Assembly (NCBI GenBank): GCA_022709905.1
Contig: JAKLHY010000023.1
Coordinates: 1 to 64,000 of the forward strand
Source of the DNA: Verrucomicrobiota bacterium
Lineage (GTDB): Bacteria; Verrucomicrobiota; Verrucomicrobiia; Limisphaerales; UBA1319
Direction of reading: 5' to 3'
Length of the DNA stretch: 64,000 nt
The translations under genes and the position numbers were made by a program. Positions 7,852-16,854 of the stretch are shown here, piece after piece; the stretch's first letter is position 1; each line of letters begins with the position of its first letter. Under the pieces are notes generated by a model. That model was not told where the DNA came from, searched no databases, and saw only the letters and a program-made list of their open reading frames with translations.

Positions 7852-9300
7852 ATGAGCTCAGGGAACGATACCATCGAGCAATTTGTAAAGAGCGAATACA
7901 AGTACGGTTTCGTGACCGAGGTCGATGTCGACTCGGTGGCGCCGGGACTGAACGAGGATGTTATCCGGTTGATTTCGCGGAAGAAGAACGAGCCTGAGTT
8001 TTTGTTGGAATGGCGGCTCAAGGCTTACCGGCATTGGCTGACGTTGCGGGAGCCGACATGGCCGAACGTGAAGTATCCTCCGATTGATTATCAGCAGATT
8101 GTGTATTATTCGGCCCCCAAGCAGGCGAAGGAACGTCCCAAGAGTCTGGCCGAAGTGGATCCGAAGTTGATCGAGACCTATAACAAGCTGGGCATTCCGT
8201 TGCGCGAACAGGAAAAGCTGGCCGGTGTGGCGGTGGATGCGGTGTTTGACAGCGTATCGGTGGCGACGACCTTTCGGGAGCAATTGGGCCGGTTGGGGAT
8301 AATCTTCTGTTCCTTTTCAGAGGCGGTGCAGCATCATCCGGAGCTGGTGAAAAAGCATCTGGGATCGGTGGTGCCCTACACGGACAATTTCTACGCGGCT
8401 TTGAACTCGGCGGTCTTTAGTGATGGTTCCTTTTGTTACATCCCGAAGGGGGTAAGATGTCCCATGGAACTATCGACCTATTTCCGAATCAACGCGGCAA
8501 ACACGGGACAATTTGAGCGGACGTTGATTGTGGCCGAGGAAGGCAGCTATGTCAGCTACTTGGAGGGGTGCACGGCCCCGATGCGAGACACCAACCAGCT
8601 GCATGCCGCGGTGGTTGAGTTGGTGGCCCTGGACGAGGCGGAGATCAAGTATTCCACCGTTCAAAACTGGTATCCAGGCGACGAGGAGGGGCGAGGGGGC
8701 ATTTACAATTTCGTGACCAAACGCGGACTGGCCAAGGGAAGGAAATCGAAAATCTCCTGGACCCAGGTGGAGACCGGCTCGTCCATCACATGGAAGTATC
8801 CTTCGGTAGTGTTGATCGGCGACGACTCGACAGGAGAATTCTACTCCGTGGCATTGACCAATCATTGCCAGCAGGCCGACACGGGCACCAAGATGATCCA
8901 CATTGGCAAGAACACGAGCAGCACGATTGTGTCAAAAGGGATTTCTGCCGGCCGGGGCCAGAACAGCTATCGGGGATTGGTGCGGATTCAGAAGAATGCC
9001 ACGAACGCCCGGAATTTCTCGCAGTGCGATTCGCTCTTGATCGGCGATCGTTGCGGGGCCCATACCTTTCCTTATCTGGAGGTGAAGAATCCCTCCGCCC
9101 GGGTGGAGCACGAGGCCAGCACCTCGAAGATTGGGGAAGACCAGATTTTTTACTGTCGTCAGCGCGGGCTGGCCACGCAGGATGCCGTGAACATGATTGT
9201 GAACGGATATTGCAGGGAAGTCTTTAAGCATCTCCCGATGGAATTTGCGGTGGAAGCGCAAAAACTCCTGGGAGTAAGTCTGGAAGGCAGCGTTGGCTGA
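7852..9300 (+). CDS. sufB: Fe-S cluster assembly scaffold SufB
   Basis: 482 residues, the normal SufB length. SufB with SufC and SufD forms the cytoplasmic BC2D scaffold on which the cluster is built. The C-terminal signature is complete: STSKIGEDQIFYC with C435, and PMEFAVEAQ with E464. Their spacing of 29 residues matches the functional Cys/Glu pair of E. coli SufB. The central right-handed beta-helix region (GCTAPMRDTNQLHAAVVEL) is also typical. It is the first gene of a six-gene operon; sufC starts 23 bases downstream. No Rrf2/SufR regulator sits beside it; the nearest Rrf2 gene is 23 kb away. Confidence 0.98.
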   Translation: MSSGNDTIEQFVKSEYKYGFVTEVDVDSVAPGLNEDVIRLISRKKNEPEFLLEWRLKAYRHWLTLREPTWPNVKYPPIDYQQIVYYSAPKQAKERPKSLAEVDPKLIETYNKLGIPLREQEKLAGVAVDAVFDSVSVATTFREQLGRLGIIFCSFSEAVQHHPELVKKHLGSVVPYTDNFYAALNSAVFSDGSFCYIPKGVRCPMELSTYFRINAANTGQFERTLIVAEEGSYVSYLEGCTAPMRDTNQLHAAVVELVALDEAEIKYSTVQNWYPGDEEGRGGIYNFVTKRGLAKGRKSKISWTQVETGSSITWKYPSVVLIGDDSTGEFYSVALTNHCQQADTGTKMIHIGKNTSSTIVSKGISAGRGQNSYRGLVRIQKNATNARNFSQCDSLLIGDRCGAHTFPYLEVKNPSARVEHEASTSKIGEDQIFYCRQRGLATQDAVNMIVNGYCREVFKHLPMEFAVEAQKLLGVSLEGSVG

Positions 9301-9323
9301 CCTGGAAGAAAAAACCACCACAC

Positions 9324-10103
9324 ATGAGCTTGCTCGAAATCAAGAACTTGAAGGCCGGAGTCGAGGGAAAACAGATCCTGAACGGCATTAATTTGGTCCT
9401 TCAACCGGGAGAAGTCCACGCCATCATGGGGCCGAATGGCAGCGGGAAAAGCACGCTTGCCGCCGTGCTTTCCGGAAGGCCGGGTTACGAAGTCCTGGGG
9501 GGTGAAGTGCGGTTCCTTGACAAGGACCTGCTCGAGATGGAACCCGAGGAGCGCGCCCGAGAAGGGGTGTTTCTTGCCTTTCAATACCCGGTCGAAATTC
9601 CCGGGGTCAACAGCACTTACTTCCTGAAAGCCGCCCTGAATGAACTCCGCAAACACCGGGGAGAGGAACCTTTGGATGCCGTGGATTTCCTGGCGCTGGT
9701 CAAAGACAAAATGAAAGTCCTGGACCTCGACCAATCCCTGCTCAGTCGGCCGGTCAACGAGGGTTTTTCTGGGGGCGAAAAGAAGCGGAACGAGATCTTC
9801 CAGATGGCGGTGCTTGAACCTCGGCTGGCCATCCTGGATGAAACCGACTCGGGACTCGATATCGACGCCCTGAAGATCGTTGCCACCGGTGTCAACCGGC
9901 TCAAGAACTCAGCCAACGCCCAGTTGGTCATCACCCACTACCAGCGGCTGCTCAATTACATCGTGCCCGATTTCGTCCACGTGCTTTACCGCGGCCGTAT
10001 CGTCAAGTCGGGCGGCAAGGAGCTTGCCCTCGAGCTGGAATCACGCGGATACGACTGGATTGCCGAGCATGCCGAGGTTCAATCCAACCTCGCGCCGGCC
10101 TGA
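9324..10103 (+). CDS. sufC: Fe-S cluster assembly ATPase SufC
   Basis: 259 residues, an ABC-type ATPase of the SUF system that hydrolyses ATP to remodel the SufBCD complex. It has Walker A GPNGSGKST at 36-44, the SufC-type signature FSGGEKKRNE at about 150, Walker B ILDETDSGLDID, and an H-loop in VITHYQRLL. The YPVEIPGVN segment between Walker A and the signature is specific to SufC rather than to transport ATPases. It lies between sufB and sufD on the same strand. Confidence 0.98.
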   Translation: MSLLEIKNLKAGVEGKQILNGINLVLQPGEVHAIMGPNGSGKSTLAAVLSGRPGYEVLGGEVRFLDKDLLEMEPEERAREGVFLAFQYPVEIPGVNSTYFLKAALNELRKHRGEEPLDAVDFLALVKDKMKVLDLDQSLLSRPVNEGFSGGEKKRNEIFQMAVLEPRLAILDETDSGLDIDALKIVATGVNRLKNSANAQLVITHYQRLLNYIVPDFVHVLYRGRIVKSGGKELALELESRGYDWIAEHAEVQSNLAPA

Positions 10104-10134
10104 TGACCCGGGCATTGTTGAACGATTAAGCGCC

Positions 10135-11496
10135 ATGAACGCCCTTCCGCAACCGCAATCACCAACCGATTCGAGCTCCTGGATGCAGTGGTTCAAAGAC
10201 CGGGATCCGAAGGCCGCTCCCCACGAGCCTTCCTGGTTGAAAAACCTCCGCCAGACCGGGATCAATCGTTTTAACGAATCGGGGATTCCGGAACCTTCGC
10301 ATGAAGAATGGCGGTACACCAGCCTGGCTCCCTTGCGGGAATGGCCGTGCCGATTGACGGACTCGATGCGAATGATCACCGCGGCCGACCTGGATGCTCT
10401 GCTTTTTGTCGCAGGATTTGACTCTGATCGCCTGGTTTTTTTCAATGGCCGGTTCTTGCCTGATCTTTCCCGACAGACGGCCTTATCTGAGGGCCTCATC
10501 CTCTTACCGCTGACGGAGGCCTTGAAGCGGAATCTGCCGACCTTGGAGGCGAATCTCGGGCGTCATGCCGACGGCAAGGACAGCGCCCTGATCTCGCTGA
10601 ACACCGCCCTGTTCACGGACGGGGCCCTCCTCGTGATTCCTCGAGGGCTGCGATTGACGCGGCCGATTCAACTCCTTTACCTGAGTGATGCGACCGAGCC
10701 TGGAGCCAGCATTCAGACCCGGAACCTGATCGTTGCAGGGGCCAACAGTGAAGCCGTGGTGATTGAACAGTATGCCGCTTTCAGCGACTGTCCGGTCTTC
10801 ACCAACACGGTGTCGGAGCTGGTGGTGGAGGAAGGGGCCATCCTGGATCACGCCCGGATACAAAACGAAAACGCGTCCAGCTGCCATGTGGGCTTCGTCC
10901 AGGCGCGGCAGGCGGCCCGGAGCCTCTTTCGGTCTCATTCGTTATCGGTTGGCGCCCGGCTGGCCCGGCATAACATCCATACCTGTCTTGACGGCGAAGG
11001 CGCGGAAAGCCTGCTCAACGGCCTATACCTAGCGCAGGACAACCAGTTGGTGGATCATCACACGGCCATCGATCATGCGCGTCCACACTGCAATAGCCAC
11101 GAGTTTTATCATGGCATCCTCACGGGGGCCGGCAAAGGGGTTTTCAACGGCAAGATTTTTGTCCGCCCGGGGGCCCAGAAGACCAATGCGCGCCAGACCA
11201 ACCGGAATCTGCTGCTCTCGGCCGATGCAACGGTGGACACCAAGCCGCAGCTCGAAATCTTTGCCGATGACGTCAAGTGCACTCATGGGGCGACGGTCGG
11301 GCATTTGGACGATGAACCCTTGTTTTACCTGCGGTCACGAGGGATTGGACTGGAAACCGCCCGGCGAATGCTGGTGCATGCCTTTGCGAACGAAGTGATT
11401 CACCGCGTGCCTGTTCCGCAGCTCGTCGAGGCCTGGGACCAGTTTCTGCTGAGCAGCTGGAACCCACCTCCATCAGGAAATGCCGGGTTGCCCTGA
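10135..11496 (+). CDS. sufD: Fe-S cluster assembly protein SufD
   Basis: 453 residues from the ATG at 10135. The same frame is open further upstream, but that part overlaps sufC and is not coding. It is the SufB paralogue that completes the BC2D scaffold and helps with iron entry. The C-terminal SufBD core is clear: GVFNGKIFV, QTNRNLLLS, DDVKCTHGATVG with H384 (equivalent to the essential His of E. coli SufD), and LRSRGIGLETARRML. The N-terminal third is divergent, as is usual for SufD. It begins 31 bases after sufC. Confidence 0.97.
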   Translation: MNALPQPQSPTDSSSWMQWFKDRDPKAAPHEPSWLKNLRQTGINRFNESGIPEPSHEEWRYTSLAPLREWPCRLTDSMRMITAADLDALLFVAGFDSDRLVFFNGRFLPDLSRQTALSEGLILLPLTEALKRNLPTLEANLGRHADGKDSALISLNTALFTDGALLVIPRGLRLTRPIQLLYLSDATEPGASIQTRNLIVAGANSEAVVIEQYAAFSDCPVFTNTVSELVVEEGAILDHARIQNENASSCHVGFVQARQAARSLFRSHSLSVGARLARHNIHTCLDGEGAESLLNGLYLAQDNQLVDHHTAIDHARPHCNSHEFYHGILTGAGKGVFNGKIFVRPGAQKTNARQTNRNLLLSADATVDTKPQLEIFADDVKCTHGATVGHLDDEPLFYLRSRGIGLETARRMLVHAFANEVIHRVPVPQLVEAWDQFLLSSWNPPPSGNAGLP

Positions 11497-11547
11497 AGAG
11501 GTTGCACTTGTCACTTGCGCCCGGCGGATTTAGAACAAAGGCCTGAC

Positions 11548-11994
11548 ATGATCGATAATTTGAATGATCTGTATCAGGAAGTCATCCTGGATCACAGCCG
11601 GCATCCGCGGAACTATCAGAAACTGGCGAAGGCCAACCGTGAGGCGCATGGACACAATCCGCTTTGTGGCGATCAGCTGACCGTATACGTCCAGCTCGAT
11701 GGCGATCGAATCCGGGACATCAGTTTTGAGGGATCGGGATGCGCCATATCCAAGGCGGCTGCCTCGGTGATGACCACCCTGTTGAAGGGCAAAACCAGCC
11801 AGGAAGCCCGTGATCTGTTCAGTCGATTTCATCATATGGTCACGGAAGGCCACTACCAGGAATGCGAACACTGCAAGCTCGCCGCCTTTGCGGGCGTCCA
11901 CAAGTTTCCGGCCCGCGTCAAATGCGCCATGCTCCCTTGGCGGACCTTGGAGGCCTCGCTGGCTGACAAACCTTCAGCCGTCAGCACCGAATAA
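11548..11994 (+). CDS. sufU: SufU-type zinc-dependent sulfurtransferase
   Basis: 148 residues from the ATG at 11548; a TTG 11 codons upstream is unlikely. The four zinc/sulfur-handling residues of SufU are all present: C40 and D42 in LCGD, C65 in GSGCAIS, and C126 in RVKCAML. The roughly 20-residue insertion between the second and third cysteines separates SufU from the IscU scaffold. In characterised systems SufU accepts persulfide sulfur from SufS. The gene lies between sufD and sufT instead of directly after sufS, and no SufE was found. Confidence 0.95.
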   Translation: MIDNLNDLYQEVILDHSRHPRNYQKLAKANREAHGHNPLCGDQLTVYVQLDGDRIRDISFEGSGCAISKAAASVMTTLLKGKTSQEARDLFSRFHHMVTEGHYQECEHCKLAAFAGVHKFPARVKCAMLPWRTLEASLADKPSAVSTE

Positions 11995-12005
11995 ACCGGT
12001 CGACG

Positions 12006-12548
12006 ATGGAAACCGCGATCCTCAAACGCGATTGTGAAGCCGTCCTGATCCCTTACGGCGAGAAAATTCTCCTGCCGGCCGGTGATGAAGTGGAAATTTC
12101 TCAAACCCTGGGCGGTTCTTTTACAGTGTATTCGCGGGGACGACTGGCCCGGATCGAGGGTCGAGATGCCGATGCCCTGGGGAAAGAAATCCCGGCTCCC
12201 ACGGTCCCCCTGCCCCCGGCGACACCCGGGGCTGACGTGGATGAAAAACTGGTGTGGGACCAATTGCGCACCTGCTACGATCCCGAAATCCCCGTTAATA
12301 TTGTCGATCTCGGCCTTGTTTACGATCTGCAAATCTTCGCCCTGCCGGAAGGCGGGCATCGTGTCGAAGTCAAAATGACCTTGACCGCGCCCGGTTGCAG
12401 TATGGGCGAGGTGATCGCTCAGGACGCGGAAAATAAGATTCGCGCTATTCCCAATGTCAAGGATGTGCGTGTAGACCTGGTCTGGGATCCACCCTGGAAC
12501 CAAGCCATGTTAAGCGAGGCCGCCCGTCTTCAATTGGGTCTTATGTAA
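12006..12548 (+). CDS. sufT: Putative Fe-S assembly protein SufT (MIP18/DUF59 family)
   Basis: 180 residues. The N-terminal part (LKRDCEAVLIPYGEKILLPAG, then LGGSFTVYSRGRLARI) is the SufT-specific extension. Residues about 80-175 form the MIP18 domain, with DPEIPVNIVDLGLVYDL and the cysteine motif TAPGCSMG. SufT is an auxiliary maturation factor that helps load clusters onto client proteins. It starts 11 bases after sufU, and its end lies 10 bases before the sufS ATG, so co-transcription is very likely. Confidence 0.95.
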   Translation: METAILKRDCEAVLIPYGEKILLPAGDEVEISQTLGGSFTVYSRGRLARIEGRDADALGKEIPAPTVPLPPATPGADVDEKLVWDQLRTCYDPEIPVNIVDLGLVYDLQIFALPEGGHRVEVKMTLTAPGCSMGEVIAQDAENKIRAIPNVKDVRVDLVWDPPWNQAMLSEAARLQLGLM

Positions 12549-12558
12549 TGGAATTGCC

Positions 12559-13824
12559 ATGGCCACCCGATTGTCCCCAGTCTCCTCGATCCTTCCTCCC
12601 CGGTCCTGGGAATCGATCCGCGAGGATTTTCCGATCCTCAACCAGAAGATTCACGGCCATGCCCTGGTTTATCTCGATAACGCGGCCACCAGCCAGAAAC
12701 CCAAGCCGGTGCTTGAAGCCATCCAGCGGTATTACATCCACGATAACTCGAACGTCCACCGCGGAGTGCATGAACTGAGCAACCGGGCCACCTCCGCTTA
12801 CGAGGGGGCGCGCCGTCGTGCCGCGCGTTTTCTGAACGCCCGGAGCGCCCACGAGATCATCTTCACACGAGGCACAACCGAAGGTATCAATCTGGTGGCT
12901 CACACGTGGGGCGAGGCCCGCGTCAAGGCCGGCGATGTCATTCTCCTGACGGAAATGGAGCATCACAGCAACATGGTGCCCTGGCAGTTGCTCGCCCAAA
13001 GAACCGGCGCCCAGCTCCGGTACATACCCGTCACCGGTCCGGAGGGTCTTCTGAACCTCGAGACTCTGGGCGCTCTCCTCACCCGCGAGGTCAAGTTGCT
13101 GGCGTGCACGCACATTTCCAATACGCTGGGCACAGTCAATCCGGTTCATGACCTGTGCGCAAGAGCTCGGAAGCTCGGGATCACCACCCTGGTTGACGCC
13201 GCCCAAAGCGCGGGGCATCTGCCGCTGGATGTGCAGCAGATCGATTGCGATTTCCTGGCATTTTCCGGCCATAAAATCTGCGGTCCGATGGGCATCGGGG
13301 TCCTGTTCGGCCGACGGGAAATTCTGGAATCGCTGCCGCCCTGGCAAGGGGGCGGCGAAATGATCGCCAATGTCGACTACGACCACAGCACCTGGAATGA
13401 AGTGCCGCACAAATTCGAGGCCGGCACCCCCCATGTCGAAGGCGCTGTTGGACTGCACGCTGCCCTCGACTATCTGGACGCCATCGGGCGCCAGCGGATT
13501 TTTGACCACGACCAAGAACTCGCCGAATACGCCTGGGCAGGGCTTTCCCAACTCAACGGGGTTCAATTGTTTGGTCCCTCGAAAGGTCGGGGGGGCCTGA
13601 TCAGCTTCTTGTTGCGGGACATACACGCGCATGATGTCATCACGGTCGCCGATCAATATGGGGTGGCGTTGCGGGGCGGCCATCACTGCAATCAGCCCCT
13701 GATGCGAAAGCTCGGCGTGCCCGCCACAGCCCGCGCCAGTTTCTACTTCTATAACACCCGCGCCGAGGTCGACCGCCTCATCGAGGTGGTTCGGGAAATC
13801 CAGAGGTTCTTCGCCCATCGCTGA
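12559..13824 (+). CDS. sufS: Cysteine desulfurase SufS
   Basis: 421 residues, a class V aminotransferase-fold PLP enzyme that converts cysteine to alanine and provides persulfide for cluster assembly. The PLP lysine is K239 in FSGHKICGP, and the catalytic cysteine is C377 in RGGHHCNQP, the group II (SufS) form with a short loop. EHHSNMVPW and VDAAQSAGH supply the cofactor-contacting His and Asp. It is the last gene of the sufBCDUTS cluster. The next gene, about 105 bases on, belongs to another pathway. Confidence 0.97.
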   Translation: MATRLSPVSSILPPRSWESIREDFPILNQKIHGHALVYLDNAATSQKPKPVLEAIQRYYIHDNSNVHRGVHELSNRATSAYEGARRRAARFLNARSAHEIIFTRGTTEGINLVAHTWGEARVKAGDVILLTEMEHHSNMVPWQLLAQRTGAQLRYIPVTGPEGLLNLETLGALLTREVKLLACTHISNTLGTVNPVHDLCARARKLGITTLVDAAQSAGHLPLDVQQIDCDFLAFSGHKICGPMGIGVLFGRREILESLPPWQGGGEMIANVDYDHSTWNEVPHKFEAGTPHVEGAVGLHAALDYLDAIGRQRIFDHDQELAEYAWAGLSQLNGVQLFGPSKGRGGLISFLLRDIHAHDVITVADQYGVALRGGHHCNQPLMRKLGVPATARASFYFYNTRAEVDRLIEVVREIQRFFAHR

Positions 13825-13930
13825 CAAAGAATTTGGTTGAAATGGCGGCCAACCCACGGATGATAGCGGACGCCTAGCCGGCTGGCCTCGACCTGTCGGA
13901 GGCCTTAAACCAAGAACACCGAATTATGCT

Positions 13931-15133
13931 ATGAAAAAATCGAATCGTCGTTATCGGGAAGATTTGTCGGAAACACCGGACTGGCTGCGGGAAAAGAAGT
14001 GCCCGCAAAAAAGCAAATATCTGGCCGGCAAACGCATTATGCCCAAAGGCATTACCGGCAAGGAGAAACTTTCCGCCCTGGTTGAAGAGGTCTTTCTCGC
14101 CTACAACTCGGCCCGCCTCAAAGAAGGCTGCAAGCTGTTTGTCGATAAGATGCTCGAACCCGATGTCACGATCGGCATGAGCCTGGCCGGCGCCCTGACC
14201 CCTGCCGGTCTCGGATGTTCCTGTGTCATCCCCCTGATCAAGGCCGGGTTCGTGGATTGGATCGTGGCCACCGGCGCCAATCTCTATCACGACCTCCATT
14301 TTGCCTTCAATTTCCCGGTCCACGTCGGCAGCCATCTGCTCGATGACACCGATTTGCGCCAGAACGATATCGTTCGGATCTACGATGTTTTGCTGGGTTA
14401 CAGCGATTGCCTGATGGCCACTGACGAGATCCTACGCAATATCCTGGTTCAGCCCGAATTCCAGAAGGAAATGGGGACGGCCGAGCTTCACCACCTGCTG
14501 GGTAAATATGCCGCCGAATGGGAACGCAAAGCCGGTCTGAAGGATGTATCCGTGCTGGCCGCCGCCTATCGTTGCGGTGTTCCGTGCTATACCTCTTCCC
14601 CCGGCGATTCCACCATCGGAATGAACTTCGCCGGTGTCGAGTTGCGCGGCAACAAACTCCGCGTGAATCCATCGATCGACGTCAACGAAACGACCAGTTT
14701 CGTCCTGGCCGCCAAACGCGGCGGCGGGAAGAGTGCCGTCATGCTGATGGGCGGCGGCAGCCCCAAGAATTTCATGCTCCAAACCGAACCTCAAATCCAG
14801 GAGGTGCTCCGGATCAAGGAATTCGGCCAGGATTACTTCTTCCAGGTCACCGATGCGCGACCCGATACCGGCGGTCTGTCCGGCGCCACACCGCATGAAG
14901 CCGTCAGCTGGGGCAAAGTCGATCCCGATCGTCTGCCCGATGCCGTCGTGTGCTACACCGATACGACCATCGCCCTGCCGATCATTGCCCACTACGCCCT
15001 GGCCAAGCATCCGAAACGGAAACTCCGCCGTCTCTACGATCAACGCCCACAAACCGTCAAGGCCTTGATCAAGGAATACTTCACCCACAACAAGGTCAAG
15101 ATGCTCGACGGGTCCGACCCGGTGCTGGACTGA
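13931..15133 (+). CDS. Deoxyhypusine synthase-like enzyme (possible bacterial homospermidine synthase)
   Basis: 400 residues of the deoxyhypusine synthase family. The NAD-site glycines are visible (MSLAGALTPAGLG and GGGSPKNF). The lysine that forms the enzyme-imine intermediate is K329 in PHEAVSWGKV, within the same SWGK context as the eukaryotic enzyme. Bacteria lack eIF5A, so bacterial members are thought to move the aminobutyl group of spermidine onto a diamine such as putrescine; that is an inference from family knowledge. The adjacent PLP decarboxylase gene (128 bases downstream, same strand) fits polyamine metabolism. Confidence 0.88.
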   Translation: MKKSNRRYREDLSETPDWLREKKCPQKSKYLAGKRIMPKGITGKEKLSALVEEVFLAYNSARLKEGCKLFVDKMLEPDVTIGMSLAGALTPAGLGCSCVIPLIKAGFVDWIVATGANLYHDLHFAFNFPVHVGSHLLDDTDLRQNDIVRIYDVLLGYSDCLMATDEILRNILVQPEFQKEMGTAELHHLLGKYAAEWERKAGLKDVSVLAAAYRCGVPCYTSSPGDSTIGMNFAGVELRGNKLRVNPSIDVNETTSFVLAAKRGGGKSAVMLMGGGSPKNFMLQTEPQIQEVLRIKEFGQDYFFQVTDARPDTGGLSGATPHEAVSWGKVDPDRLPDAVVCYTDTTIALPIIAHYALAKHPKRKLRRLYDQRPQTVKALIKEYFTHNKVKMLDGSDPVLD

Positions 15134-15161
15134 TTGCCGAGGCCCGATTGATTCACTCCCA

Positions 15162-15192
15162 AGGATCCGGGGACGCGGCGTCCCCGGATCCT
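15162..15192 (+). terminator. Perfect 12-bp hairpin between the two polyamine genes
   Basis: AGGATCCGGGGA at 15162-15173 and its exact reverse complement at 15181-15192, separated by a 7-base loop. It lies in the 128-base spacer. No T run follows, so it is not a classic intrinsic terminator; it could be an mRNA-stabilising or attenuating stem, or a mobile repeat. Confidence 0.55.
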
Positions 15193-15261
15193 GCAACAAA
15201 TCCTCCCTCCAAGTCCTCATCCCGACAAGCTGATCCCGCGGAAACACCCACGGAGACTCCT

Positions 15262-16407
15262 ATGACCAGGAAACAAATGCTCAAGATGGCGCGCGAATAC
15301 GGAACGCCTCTCGTCGTTGTAGATCACCAAGCCATTCGGGACAACTATGCGGCTTTCCGGCGTCATTTTCCGAAAGTCCAGGCCTATTACGCGGTCAAAG
15401 CCAATCCCGAACCGGCAATCGTGCGCACGCTCTACCGGATCGGCGCCAGTTTTGACGTCGCTTCCCTGCCCGAGTTCATGCTGGTTTATGAGAACATCAA
15501 GGCCCTTCCCCCAAAAGATCAACAGGATTTCATCTGGGACAAAATCATTTACGCCAACACCACAAAACCGAGGGAAACCCTCGAAGCCCTCGACCAATAC
15601 AAGCCCCTCGTTACTTACGATAACCTCAATGAACTGAAAAAAATCCGGCAGTTCGCCCCCCACGCCGGAGTCGTGCTTCGTCTGCGCGTCCCCAATACCG
15701 GCTCCGTGGTCGAGTTATCCTCGAAGTTCGGCTGCGATCCCGCCGAAGCGGTGGATCTGGTGCTGGCCGCATTTAAGATGGGTTTGGTCGTGGAAGGCCT
15801 GAGCTTCCATGTGGGCAGCCAGTGCATGAACTTCGAGAACTTCGTGCAGGCGTTGAACATCTCCGCCAGTGTCATGCAGGAGTCCAAGGACCGCGGGTAT
15901 GCCATCAAGATCCTGGATATCGGAGGCGGTTTTCCGGCGCCCTACCATCGGGACGTCCAGCCCATCGAGGCCCTCGCCCGCAAGGTCAACGCCGAAATCG
16001 ATCGCCTCTTTCCCAAGGACATCCAGATCATCGCCGAACCGGGCCGGTTCATTGTCGCCACCGCCGCGGTCGTGATCGCGAAAATCGTCGGCAAGGCCCG
16101 CCGCGATGGGAAGACTTGCTACTACATCAACGACGGCGTCTACCACACCTTTTCAGGCATTGTCTTCGATCACTGCCAATACCCACTCCAGGCCTTTAAG
16201 AAGGGCAAAACCGAAGTCTGCGCCGTATTCGGCCAAACCTGCGATGCCCTCGACACCCTTTCGCTCGCCGAGGAACTGCCGGATCTGGAAATCGATGACC
16301 TCGTGTTCGCCGAGAACATCGGCGCTTATAGCAGCGCATCGGCCACCTGGTTCAACGGTTTCCCTCCCACCCGGGTCGTTCACATCAACGAGAGCGAGGA
16401 AAGGTAG
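15262..16407 (+). CDS. Ornithine/lysine decarboxylase-type PLP enzyme (group IV)
   Basis: About 381 residues from the ATG at 15262; the frame is open upstream across the hairpin but has no better start. It is an alanine-racemase-fold group IV decarboxylase. The PLP lysine is K46 in YYAVKANPEP, the glycine loop is DIGGGFPAP, the phosphate contact is EPGRF, and the dimer-partner catalytic cysteine is C327 in QTCDALDT. The C-terminal ENIGAYSSASATWFNGF is typical of ornithine decarboxylases. The motif HVGSQC lies where eukaryotic ODC has HVGSGC, so ornithine, lysine or both are possible substrates. The product (putrescine or cadaverine) could feed the deoxyhypusine-synthase-like enzyme upstream. 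Confidence 0.88.
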   Translation: MTRKQMLKMAREYGTPLVVVDHQAIRDNYAAFRRHFPKVQAYYAVKANPEPAIVRTLYRIGASFDVASLPEFMLVYENIKALPPKDQQDFIWDKIIYANTTKPRETLEALDQYKPLVTYDNLNELKKIRQFAPHAGVVLRLRVPNTGSVVELSSKFGCDPAEAVDLVLAAFKMGLVVEGLSFHVGSQCMNFENFVQALNISASVMQESKDRGYAIKILDIGGGFPAPYHRDVQPIEALARKVNAEIDRLFPKDIQIIAEPGRFIVATAAVVIAKIVGKARRDGKTCYYINDGVYHTFSGIVFDHCQYPLQAFKKGKTEVCAVFGQTCDALDTLSLAEELPDLEIDDLVFAENIGAYSSASATWFNGFPPTRVVHINESEER

Positions 16408-16491
16408 CGCCTGATGCCGGAATCCGCATCCGCCCGCCCCCTGGCCCCAACATCAGACGGAGCACAAATTCCGTCGGACCTGGTTTGCCTT

Positions 16492-16516
16492 AGGCCGAAA
16501 ACTGAACGGCTTTTTT
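16492..16516 (+). terminator. Weak intrinsic terminator candidate after the decarboxylase gene
   Basis: AGGCCG pairs with CGGCTT (one G-U pair) across a 9-base loop, followed by more T residues to 16516. It sits 85 bases after the decarboxylase stop and before the toxin-antitoxin genes. The short stem limits confidence. Confidence 0.35.
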
Positions 16517-16580
16517 CCGCATCCAACTGCCTTTACATCAGGTGCCTTGGCGACAGTCGGCAGCCCTTGATTCACCGACA

Positions 16581-16597
16581 GTAAGACGTTATCTTAC
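16581..16597 (+). promoter_or_regulatory. Palindromic operator candidate for the toxin-antitoxin module
   Basis: GTAAGA-cgtta-TCTTAC, a perfect 6+6 inverted repeat ending 5 bases before the antitoxin ATG. AbrB-type antitoxins often bind palindromes overlapping their own start region, so autoregulation is likely. It also occupies the place of a ribosome-binding site, which is otherwise not visible. Confidence 0.6.
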
Positions 16598-16602
16598 CTC
16601 CC

Positions 16603-16854
16603 ATGACAACGACGGTCTCCAGCAAAGGCCAGATTGTGCTTCCGGTAGAACTTCGGAGGCGGGACGACATCCGGCCCGGCCAGGAGTTTGATGTCGAGCG
16701 GCTTGACCCAGGGGAGTACCTTCTAAAACGCCGGGTAGAACGGAGGAACCAGGGCCTCGTGCGGCTCCTCCTCGATTGTCCAGTCAAAGGCGCCTTCAAG
16801 GCGCCGGCGAGGACGGAGACGACTGACGATATCCCGGCGCCAACGCTCGGATGA
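16603..16854 (+). CDS. AbrB/SpoVT-family antitoxin (VapB-like)
   Basis: 83 residues. The opening TTTVSSKGQIVLPVELRRR is the swapped-hairpin AbrB DNA-binding domain (residues about 1-45); the tail is the likely toxin-binding segment. It should neutralise the PIN toxin encoded downstream and repress the operon. Its last codons overlap the toxin ATG by 4 bases (ATGA), the usual coupling for such pairs. The palindrome just upstream is the likely binding site. Confidence 0.92.
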   Translation: MTTTVSSKGQIVLPVELRRRDDIRPGQEFDVERLDPGEYLLKRRVERRNQGLVRLLLDCPVKGAFKAPARTETTDDIPAPTLG

